Part shown: positions 1-5,786 of the stretch, piece by piece
How the letters are laid out: each line of letters begins with the position of its first letter
Position numbering within the stretch: position 1 is the stretch's first letter
NCBI GenBank assembly: GCA_946886545.1
Contig: CAMPIU010000125.1
Location: 1-7,967, forward strand
Reading direction: 5' to 3'
Origin: an uncultured Flavobacteriales bacterium
GTDB taxonomy: Bacteria; Bacteroidota; Bacteroidia; Flavobacteriales; Crocinitomicaceae
Length of the DNA stretch: 7,967 nucleotides
The notes under the pieces: generated by a model
What the model saw: only the letters and a program-made list of their open reading frames with translations
Told to the model about the DNA's origin: nothing
Databases searched by the model: none
Translations under genes and position numbers: made by a program

Positions 1-3
1 GAA

Positions 4-273
4 ATGAAAAGCAATATTGTACACCTGATCAGAGACGATATTAAAATCTCCCGGCTGATTGATACTTTGGAACGTTTGAATGTCTCTGCACGTCACTATC
101 ACTTAAGCAATTCAAAAGTTGTTTTCTCTTTGATGGGAATCCCCGAAGAAGAACCAAACCTGGAAATCTATTACAAACTGATCGAACAAGGAGCAGATTT
201 GGATAAATACGATTCCAATGAAAAGATAGAAGAATTGGCAGAAGGGATTTTTAAACAGTTGATGGTGGTTTGA
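4..273 (+). CDS. Unrecognised small protein, about 89 residues (start possibly further upstream)
   Basis: I do not recognise this protein. It is short, charged and without a signal peptide or membrane helix, so it is probably cytosolic. The composition suggests a small alpha/beta fold: a helix-like stretch at residues 10-26, a probable strand pair around 27-45 (SARHYHLSNSKVVFSLMGI), then helices at 52-63 and 70-87 separated by an acidic turn (GADLDKYDSNE). The ATG at 4 is the first visible start, but the codon before it (GAA) is in frame and open, so the true start may lie left of the window. It is the only gene on the plus strand and converges on the DUF2971 gene with a 37-bp gap that shows no strong terminator hairpin. 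It probably belongs to the neighbouring transcription unit on the left rather than to the minus-strand operon. Confidence 0.7.
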   Translation: MKSNIVHLIRDDIKISRLIDTLERLNVSARHYHLSNSKVVFSLMGIPEEEPNLEIYYKLIEQGADLDKYDSNEKIEELAEGIFKQLMVV

Positions 274-310
274 AGGAGCAATATGATAGTGCTAACAAGG
301 TTACTTAGTT

Positions 311-1054
311 CTATTCCACTATGGTTGATTCTAAAATTCGATTCGTTAACTCAGGATGGTAATCTTCTATAAGTTTTCGGATGTTCTTTTTATGCCAATT
401 TGAGCAATAGGGAGAAATCATCAGGCTGCACACCAATGAATCCAGATTAATTTTAAATTTTAAAGTTTTTCCATCATGAAACCTTTTTGTTAATTGTCTC
501 TCGATGATCCTTTTGGGTTCTTCAAACTGAGGTAGGTCAGGTAACTGTTTGTCATTTAAGAAAACATGAAATCGAACTTCTGATTCATCTAAATATGCAG
601 TGTTTTTTGTGTTTATAGCAATGCTTAAACTCTGTAGTTCTTCGAAGACAAACTCATTTCTGTAATCTACGATTTGATAACTGAAACCAAAATCATCCCA
701 TTCTACCGAATCAAGGAGCTTTCCAACAGTCGTTTTTATCGCAACTCCTTGTTTCGAATGATCTAAATAAGTTCCCCATAATGCTCGGGATTCTCTTTCT
801 TTCATGGCCCAACAACTTATAAAGCTGGTATCTCTTAAAATCTCAATGTGTTTTAATGCACCTTCAGAATGGAGCTTGTATTCATCCGTTTCTTCCAGAT
901 TTTTTATTATCCATTTGATTTCATTTTTGTCGGACGCGATTGATGCTCTGGTAAATGTTATGCTATCGTTTAGCAGCAGGTCTAAAAATTTATCCAAGCC
1001 CATATATCTCCAGATGATAGTATCATTAGAAGGTCTCATGGTAGATTTATTCAT
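311..1054 (-). CDS. DUF2971 family protein
   Basis: A 247-residue cytosolic protein from the ATG at 1052-1054. It shows the pattern of the DUF2971 family, whose biochemical role is unknown. Visible landmarks are an N-terminal W-R-Y (about residues 15-17), the core SFISCWAMKERESRALWGTY (77-96) followed by H-S-K-Q-G-V-A-I, the V-D-Y-R-N element (about 129-133), a Y-L-D-E-S-E-V-R segment (154-161) and the C-terminal S-P-Y-C-S-N-W (214-220) before a final helix. An in-frame TTG at 1073-1075 would add seven residues, and the ATG at 1037-1039 would remove five. None has a convincing ribosome binding site, so the start is uncertain. The gene is visibly more AT-rich than the operon to its right and lies 156 bp beyond the 138-residue gene. 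Family members are common in accessory and defence-rich regions, but nothing here proves such a role. Confidence 0.8.
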   Translation of the reverse strand: MNKSTMRPSNDTIIWRYMGLDKFLDLLLNDSITFTRASIASDKNEIKWIIKNLEETDEYKLHSEGALKHIEILRDTSFISCWAMKERESRALWGTYLDHSKQGVAIKTTVGKLLDSVEWDDFGFSYQIVDYRNEFVFEELQSLSIAINTKNTAYLDESEVRFHVFLNDKQLPDLPQFEEPKRIIERQLTKRFHDGKTLKFKINLDSLVCSLMISPYCSNWHKKNIRKLIEDYHPELTNRILESTIVE

Positions 1055-1126
1055 TTCTAGTGAAATTATGTACAACGTCTATTGATATTGGTTTTGCATT
1101 TTTCATTCTTCAGGATCCCCCCAAGT

Positions 1127-1151
1127 TAGCGCGATTTTTTGACTTGCGCTA
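1127..1151. other. Short inverted repeat between the 138-residue gene and the DUF2971 gene
   Basis: A perfect 6-bp inverted repeat, TAGCGC (1127-1132) and GCGCTA (1146-1151), separated by a 13-nt spacer that carries a T-run on the plus strand. It sits a few bases beyond the downstream copy of the DUF58 gene end. No U-tract follows the stem in either direction, so it is not a convincing intrinsic terminator. An alternative pairing of CAAGT with ACTTG overlaps it. It could be an RNA structure after the operon's original end, an operator, or chance. Confidence 0.3.
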
Positions 1152-1158
1152 CAGAAAT

Positions 1159-1211
1159 CTATATCACCCCTTCGCCTTCAACTCCAAATAAATGGAATTA
1201 ATCGACAGATC
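1159..1211 (-). repeat. Second copy of the DUF58 gene 3' end (downstream copy, decayed)
   Basis: This 53-bp stretch matches the true end of the DUF58 gene (1650-1709) in the same orientation. Over the aligned bases there is one substitution (G1208 versus A1706), plus a 6-bp gap and a 1-bp gap in a C-run. Read on the minus strand it encodes DLSINSIYLELKAKG then stop, against DLSINSINKYLELKAKGVI in the intact gene. The 6-bp loss removes two codons in frame, and the 1-bp loss creates an earlier TGA. The match ends at the DUF58 TAG stop codon; beyond that base the two flanks are unrelated. Its right end overlaps the last base of the 138-residue gene's stop codon. It has no start and is a gene-end remnant, not a gene. 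Confidence 0.9.
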
Positions 1212-1627
1212 TATTTTTCCGATAAGCGTTTATAATCCTTTCCAAAAAAGGATTCGAAAACTTTCAGGTTCTCAAAAGATCTAAAACCTGCAAGCCCCGT
1301 ACCATGTGGACTAATTGATTCTTCTGTAAACAAAAGCCCGCATTGCAATTCTATATAGGGCAGTGATTCGGAATGTTCTAATTCTATCAAATCCTTAATT
1401 TGCCACTCTGTTTGGTCAGTGACAATTTCATTAAAAATGCTTGTTGATCCAAGTATCTCTGTTTTACTAATAATAGGGATTTCACATTCCAATCCAACCG
1501 GAAATTCAATTAGTCCACCTGTTTCAAGTTGAATGAATAATTCGCCCTGATCAAGACCTCCGAGATCTACAGTTATTCTTTCGAAGAGATTGATTATTCG
1601 CTTACCGATCAGATTATTAGGTTCCAT
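1211..1627 (-). CDS. Unrecognised 138-residue protein lying between the two copies of the DUF58 gene end
   Basis: I do not recognise the family. The protein starts with ATG at 1625-1627 and has no signal peptide or membrane helix. It is acidic and looks rich in beta strands: G-K-R-I-I-N-L-F-E (8-16), an L-D-Q-G-E-L-F-I-Q-L-E segment (25-35), then G-G-L-I-E-F-P-V-G (37-45) and E-I-P-I-I (49-53). A late glycine-rich turn (HGTGLAGFRSFENL, 108-121) precedes a C-terminal helix. This style, a short acidic protein with a hydrophobic strand ladder, resembles many small immunity-like or orphan proteins of Bacteroidota, but that is only an impression. It begins 22 bp after the DUF58 stop codon, so it could be co-transcribed with the operon. 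Almost exactly bracketed by a direct repeat of the DUF58 gene end, it appears to be a later insertion. Confidence 0.72.
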   Translation of the reverse strand: MEPNNLIGKRIINLFERITVDLGGLDQGELFIQLETGGLIEFPVGLECEIPIISKTEILGSTSIFNEIVTDQTEWQIKDLIELEHSESLPYIELQCGLLFTEESISPHGTGLAGFRSFENLKVFESFFGKDYKRLSEK

Positions 1628-1649
1628 AGCACTTGTTTATTGTGATTTC

Positions 1650-1709
1650 CTATATCACCCCCTTCGCCTTCAACTCCAAATACTTATTAATGGAATTAAT
1701 CGACAAATC
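1650..1709 (-). repeat. Intact 3' end of the DUF58 gene, the upstream copy of the direct repeat
   Basis: These 60 bp encode the last residues of the DUF58 protein (from D-L-S-I-N-S to K-A-K-G-V-I) and its TAG stop. They recur about 490 bp downstream at 1159-1211 in the same orientation. This copy is in frame with the full-length gene, so it is the functional one. It may be the original end, or an end supplied by an incoming element. Confidence 0.9.
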
Positions 1710-2981
1710 CTCCGGTTTGGAAAGAATGGTTTGGATCCCGTTTTGACGGAGCTCGCGGGCAATGTTCCACTTCACGTTCGACATTTTTTCTGCAACGGTG
1801 GCTTCGATCAGTTCTTTGTGGGTGTGAACGGGTTGCTGGGCCAATTCCTGCAGTTCGTTGTTCTGGAAGAAGATCACGACCAATACGTGGCGTTTGTTCA
1901 GGCGCTGCAACATGGGCAAGGCTCTGCGCATGGCAAATTCGCTTTCAAAGTTGGTGAAAAGCAGTAGGAGGGAACGCGTTTTTACCTGCTTGCGGATCGT
2001 TTGATACAGCAATTCAAAGTTTCCTTCCTTGAACAAAGTTTTTTGATTGTACAGGCTTTCCAGGATCCGTCTCAATTGTCCCTGGTTGCGCTCGGCGGGA
2101 ACAATGGCGCCCATTTTGTCGGAGAAAGTGATCAAACCGGCACGGTCGCCTTTTCGCAAAGCGATATTGGTAAAGACCAACGAAGAATTGATCGCATAAT
2201 CCAGCATGGTCATTTTGTTGAATGCCAATTGCATCGGTCGGCTTTTGTCTATGACACAGTAAACGGGCTGCGAGCGCTCTTCCTGGTATTGATTCACCAT
2301 CAGTTCGTTCTTGCGGCTGGTTGCTTTCCAGTTTACGGTACGTAAATCATCGCCTTGCACGTAATTGCGGATCTGTTCAAATTCGCTGGTGTTACCAATG
2401 CGTCGCACTTTTTTGATTCCCTGGGAAAGCGTTTGCTGATTGAATACTTTCAACTCGTATTGCTTCATCTGCAAAACAGACGGGTAGACTTCAATGCGCT
2501 GAACGAGCGGAATGACAATGCGTCGCTGGGCAAGGAAGAGGGTAGAGCGGACAAAAATGACCACATCCCGGAATTCGTATTCTCCGCGTTCTGTCGGAGT
2601 GAAGGAGTAGTGGAAATCCTTTGTTTTTTTAGGCAGCAGAATGGTGTTCCAAACGGCAGCGCGTTTTTGCATAAAGAGTGGATAACCTTCGTAAATTCCA
2701 ACTTGCAGGGGCTGAGCAGTTTGGTTCAATACGGAAACTACTACTTTGTTTTCGTCGCCCAGGTTCATGCGTTCCATGTACTTTCGCTGCACACGGATCG
2801 GTTCTTTGAACAGGTTTACAAGCAATACATCCAGGATCAGGGCAAATAAAAGGACAAACAGAACTGTTTTACCAATAATGCCCAGGAAGGGAACAAAAAA
2901 TGCCCCTCCGATCAACGCAATTCCAATTCCTGCAACGAGGAAGAAGAAACGGGTGAGATGGATGCTTGCCAGAATCTTCAT
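1650..2981 (-). CDS. DUF58 domain protein (vWA-like, membrane-anchored partner of MoxR)
   Basis: A 443-residue protein, normal length for the family. Two hydrophobic helices near the N-terminus (about 11-33 and 36-57) anchor it in the inner membrane. A beta-rich region follows (about 75-170). The DUF58 signature is clear: G-N-T-S-E-F-E-Q-I-R-N-Y at 196-207, then G-D-D-L-R-T-V-N-W-K-A-T-S-R-K at 210-224. The C-terminal vWA-like half begins at Y-C-V-I-D-K-S-R-P (241-249). Here the usual D-x-S-x-S metal site is D245-K-S247-R-P249, and the later acidic position is F-T-N-F-E (342-346), so metal binding may be weakened. DUF58 proteins are regularly encoded beside MoxR ATPases and are presumed to work with them at the membrane; the substrate is unknown. 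Its ATG overlaps the MoxR stop (TAATG), implying translational coupling. Its last 60 bp are duplicated downstream. Confidence 0.93.
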   Translation of the reverse strand: MKILASIHLTRFFFLVAGIGIALIGGAFFVPFLGIIGKTVLFVLLFALILDVLLVNLFKEPIRVQRKYMERMNLGDENKVVVSVLNQTAQPLQVGIYEGYPLFMQKRAAVWNTILLPKKTKDFHYSFTPTERGEYEFRDVVIFVRSTLFLAQRRIVIPLVQRIEVYPSVLQMKQYELKVFNQQTLSQGIKKVRRIGNTSEFEQIRNYVQGDDLRTVNWKATSRKNELMVNQYQEERSQPVYCVIDKSRPMQLAFNKMTMLDYAINSSLVFTNIALRKGDRAGLITFSDKMGAIVPAERNQGQLRRILESLYNQKTLFKEGNFELLYQTIRKQVKTRSLLLLFTNFESEFAMRRALPMLQRLNKRHVLVVIFFQNNELQELAQQPVHTHKELIEATVAEKMSNVKWNIARELRQNGIQTILSKPEDLSINSINKYLELKAKGVI

Positions 2982-2983
2982 TA
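2979..2983 (-). promoter_or_regulatory. TAATG stop/start overlap, MoxR to DUF58
   Basis: The MoxR stop TAA and the DUF58 start ATG share one A, so ribosomes finishing MoxR can reinitiate on DUF58. This supports the chosen DUF58 start and coupled production of the two presumed partners. Confidence 0.8.
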
Positions 2984-4099
2984 ACGTGGAACTTCGATTG
3001 TTTGAACAATTTCACGGATCACTTCATCCATTTGAGTTCCTTCCATTTCCGCTTCCGGAGTCAGGATCAAACGGTGATTCAACACGTGGATCGTCACAAA
3101 TTGAATATCATCCGGAGTAACGAAATCGCGCCCGCGGATTGCTGCAAATGCTTTTGCTGCTTTCAAAATGGAAAGCGAAGCACGCGGTGATCCTCCCAAG
3201 TACAATTTGGAATGGTTCCGTGTTTTATTGACGATCTGAGCAATGTATTGGATCAAACGGTCTTCAATAATGATCTTTTCTACGATCGTTTGCACTTTGC
3301 GCAATTCGTCTGCTGTGAATACCGCCACGATATTTGCCAAATCCGGCGATTTGATCTGCTCTTTGTAACGAGTTAAGATCAACGTTTCTTCTTCAAGCGT
3401 CGGATAATCCAGTTTGATCTTGAATAAAAAACGGTCTAATTGTGCTTCAGGCAAGTTGTAAGTTCCCTCTTGTTCAACCGGGTTTTGTGTTGCAATTACC
3501 AAAAATGGGAAAGACATGGTGTATTGCGTTCCATCGTAAGTGATTTGTCTTTCTTCCATTACTTCGAACAAAGCTGCCTGTGTTTTTGCGGGAGCACGGT
3601 TGATCTCATCAATCAATACGATATTCGAAAAGATCGGGCCCTTCTTAAAGTTGAACGAACCTTCCTTCATGCTGAATACCGAAGTACCGATCACATCCGA
3701 AGGCATCAGATCGGGAGTAAACTGGATCCGCGAAAAATCGACATGCAATACTTTTGACAAGGCTTTTGAAGACAAGGTCTTTGCAACACCGGGAACACCT
3801 TCCAATAAGATATGACCGTTGGAGAAGATCCCGGCAAGCAGCAATTCGATCATTTCCGCCTGTCCGATGACATATTTCCGCATCTCTTCACGTACGCGGT
3901 TCACTTTTTCCGCCACCCAAAGCAATTCGCTCTGATCTCTCTGAACGAAAGCAGAAGGCACCGATTCCGGAACTTCACCGCTTGGTGACAAAGCACTTGG
4001 GTGCTCTTCCGGAGCAGGATTGTTTGAAGCCGATTCGTTTGACTGGCTTTCATCATTGGGCATGTATGCCGCTAAATCGTCATTTCCTTCCTGGATCAT
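2981..4099 (-). CDS. MoxR-family AAA+ ATPase
   Basis: A 372-residue cytosolic ATPase of the MoxR type, thought to act as a chaperone that remodels or activates vWA-containing partners. All key motifs are present: Walker A G-V-P-G-V-A-K-T (101-108), Walker B V-L-I-D-E-I-N-R (161-168), sensor 1 A-T-Q-N-P (203-207), the L-P-E-A-Q-L-D-R-F segment with the probable arginine finger R223, and sensor 2 G-G-S-P-R-A (302-307). The C-terminal lid includes the A-I-R-G-R-D-F-V-T-P-D-D-I stretch (320-332) typical of the family. The first 55 or so residues are an extra, low-complexity tail rich in Ser, Pro, Glu and Asn, probably disordered; most MoxR proteins start near residue 55 here. The start codon overlaps the DUF4350 stop by four bases (ATGA), and the stop overlaps the DUF58 start (TAATG). 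DUF58 is the likely direct partner. Confidence 0.96.
   Translation of the reverse strand: MIQEGNDDLAAYMPNDESQSNESASNNPAPEEHPSALSPSGEVPESVPSAFVQRDQSELLWVAEKVNRVREEMRKYVIGQAEMIELLLAGIFSNGHILLEGVPGVAKTLSSKALSKVLHVDFSRIQFTPDLMPSDVIGTSVFSMKEGSFNFKKGPIFSNIVLIDEINRAPAKTQAALFEVMEERQITYDGTQYTMSFPFLVIATQNPVEQEGTYNLPEAQLDRFLFKIKLDYPTLEEETLILTRYKEQIKSPDLANIVAVFTADELRKVQTIVEKIIIEDRLIQYIAQIVNKTRNHSKLYLGGSPRASLSILKAAKAFAAIRGRDFVTPDDIQFVTIHVLNHRLILTPEAEMEGTQMDEVIREIVQTIEVPR
4096..4099 (-). promoter_or_regulatory. ATGA start/stop overlap, DUF4350 to MoxR
   Basis: The MoxR ATG and the DUF4350 TGA overlap as ATGA. This fixes the MoxR start at 4099 despite the unusual low-complexity N-terminal tail, and indicates translational coupling. 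Confidence 0.8.
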
Positions 4100-5784
4100 G
4101 ATTTATGAAGTTTAATGAATTCTACAAATTGATTCAATGCAGACTTTGCTCTTCTTGAAAGCAATGTCTGACGTATTATAAAAATATTTCCATCCTCGCA
4201 TTCAAATGTAACGCGCGTTCTCTCTACGTTACAATGGATGGTTTGATTCAATGAAATTACGCGTTTTCCTGCAACAAGTCCGTAAAGAATGATCTCGTTT
4301 GCTTTGATGGTTGCCACCGGAATCCGGATATACCGCGATGCGAAGTAAATCAGCACCATTGCCGGAATAACAAAGAACATTCCCACGCTTCCTCCAAGGG
4401 ATAAAAGATACAAGCCGCGGATCAGGGTCAAAATTCCCATCAGGAGTATAAAGGCTCCCATCATAAGGGATTTATCCAAGCTCACTTCTTTATCCGAAGC
4501 GACAAACTTTTCGGTAGGATGAAGGATCCCGGTTTCAATGTAAAATGCCCGGATCTTGGCATTAACCAGCGCCAAATGCCTGTTATCGACATTATTCTTC
4601 CTGGAATCCAGGCTTCGAACGATGTCAACAATTTTCTCCGGATCGTAAGGAACTTTTGCAATGAGTTTCTGCAAGTTTTGCTCCAGGTTTTCTTTTCGCG
4701 ACAGGTCGATATAAAAATGCCGGTTGATGGCAGAGTAGAAGTTCTTGCGCATAACCTGCAGCACCCCAACGGGGGAATTACGTGAAATGTAAATGGAACT
4801 CAGGGTTTCTACAAAAGCCAGCGACATATTTCTTTTCTGCTGGTATCCCGGAAGGATTTCTTCTTTTCTTTTGGCACGGAAGAATACATACAATAGCAAT
4901 AAGACGATCAGCAATAAGAATGCAAGCCGTAAAATTGGATTCTTGAGAATGAACTGGATCAGGGAATTATCTTCTTTTTCAGCACCTTCAGAATCTTCAT
5001 CTTCATCATATGTGGAGATCGGCTGACTGGAATCGTTGATCCCGCAGCTCAGGAAAATAACCGGCTTATCCTTCGGGATTTTATTCAGTACAATGCGGGC
5101 ATGAGCATATCCATTGGGTTGAATGACCTGGTAGTTCTCAAATAAATTCGGGATACTGTGAAAGTGAACTTTTCCTTTGTTGTGTTTCTCATAGAAGGCA
5201 AAAGGATGCTTCATGGCAAACAGGTAGGAGCGGTAGTTCGTATCGATTATTTCGGTTTCCGAAAAGGAATACCAATCTTCATTGATCGTGTCGTTTTCGT
5301 AAACATGGTAGAAAGGAACAGTTGTATCACCGATCCAGGCGAAAAGTACTTTACTGTAATCCCAGTAAAAAGCGCCTTCTTCAAAATGCCGTTCGTAGAT
5401 ATTGCTGGTCAGGTGATTGAAACTAAAGTAAACGGTTGCTCCGCTGTCTGCATAATGCATAATGGAATCGTAATACTCGCCCGGTGCTCCGAATTCATTC
5501 CCGATAAACAGGTAAGTTGCTTCTTCATGACCGGGAACCGTATCCAGGTCCGACCAATACTTCAGATCATAAATGGAATCTTTCACATGTACGTCCAACA
5601 AATCCATGAAGAAGGAAATATTTCTTGGATTTTCGTCTTTTAGGTCGTAGGCTTTTTCCCAGTTGGAACTATACTTTTTCTGAATGTGGTTTGCAGATCC
5701 GTTGCCGGTTCCGTCGAGTAACCAGATTACAAAACCAATGAATAGCGCAAATGCCAAAAATGATATGATGACTTTTCTATTCAT
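4096..5784 (-). CDS. DUF4350 protein with C-terminal membrane pair and PH-like tail
   Basis: A 562-residue membrane protein. Residues 5-24 form an N-terminal membrane helix or uncleaved signal. Residues 40-250 are the DUF4350 region, a presumably extracytoplasmic alpha/beta domain (T-Y-L-F-I-G at 90-95, G-A-T-V-Y-F-S at 115-121, V-I-F-L-S-C-G at 242-248). A very acidic linker follows (259-272), then a strong helix at 284-303. Residues 304-435 are a charged, cytosolic, helical segment. Two further helices (about 439-462 and 466-485) and a 75-residue tail of alternating strands ending in a helix (488-562) complete the protein. Most DUF4350 proteins of this operon type are, from memory, nearer 400 residues, so the last ~125 look like an added module. 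The tail's pattern, seven or so strands then one helix, resembles a bacterial PH-like domain; this is inference. Its ATG overlaps the DUF4129 stop (TAATG). Confidence 0.88.
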   Translation of the reverse strand: MNRKVIISFLAFALFIGFVIWLLDGTGNGSANHIQKKYSSNWEKAYDLKDENPRNISFFMDLLDVHVKDSIYDLKYWSDLDTVPGHEEATYLFIGNEFGAPGEYYDSIMHYADSGATVYFSFNHLTSNIYERHFEEGAFYWDYSKVLFAWIGDTTVPFYHVYENDTINEDWYSFSETEIIDTNYRSYLFAMKHPFAFYEKHNKGKVHFHSIPNLFENYQVIQPNGYAHARIVLNKIPKDKPVIFLSCGINDSSQPISTYDEDEDSEGAEKEDNSLIQFILKNPILRLAFLLLIVLLLLYVFFRAKRKEEILPGYQQKRNMSLAFVETLSSIYISRNSPVGVLQVMRKNFYSAINRHFYIDLSRKENLEQNLQKLIAKVPYDPEKIVDIVRSLDSRKNNVDNRHLALVNAKIRAFYIETGILHPTEKFVASDKEVSLDKSLMMGAFILLMGILTLIRGLYLLSLGGSVGMFFVIPAMVLIYFASRYIRIPVATIKANEIILYGLVAGKRVISLNQTIHCNVERTRVTFECEDGNIFIIRQTLLSRRAKSALNQFVEFIKLHKS

Positions 5785-5786
5785 TA
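5782..5786 (-). promoter_or_regulatory. TAATG stop/start overlap, DUF4129 to DUF4350
   Basis: The DUF4129 stop TAA shares an A with the DUF4350 ATG, the same arrangement as at the MoxR/DUF58 junction. It supports the DUF4350 start just before its N-terminal hydrophobic helix. Confidence 0.8.

Noticed and set aside
274..310. Bidirectional terminator between the convergent genes
   Set aside because: No inverted repeat of useful length followed by a T-run is present in the 37-bp gap.
804..1085. A 93-codon plus-strand frame opposite the DUF2971 gene
   Set aside because: The minus strand shows the DUF2971 motifs in the same stretch; the plus-strand translation is hydrophobic but lacks any family pattern.
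1055..1210. Promoter for the DUF2971 gene with the Bacteroidota TTG / TAnnTTTG elements
   Set aside because: I scanned the minus strand here and found only poor matches (for example TAATTTCA) without a correctly spaced upstream TTG.
2355..2849. A 164-codon open frame on plus, opposite the DUF58 gene
   Set aside because: It is antisense to the conserved DUF58 coding region, and the minus-strand protein carries the family motifs.
5158..5643. A 161-codon open frame on plus, opposite the DUF4350 gene
   Set aside because: It lies wholly antisense to a well-supported, coupled gene, and its translation has no recognisable domain. It is a by-product of codon bias.
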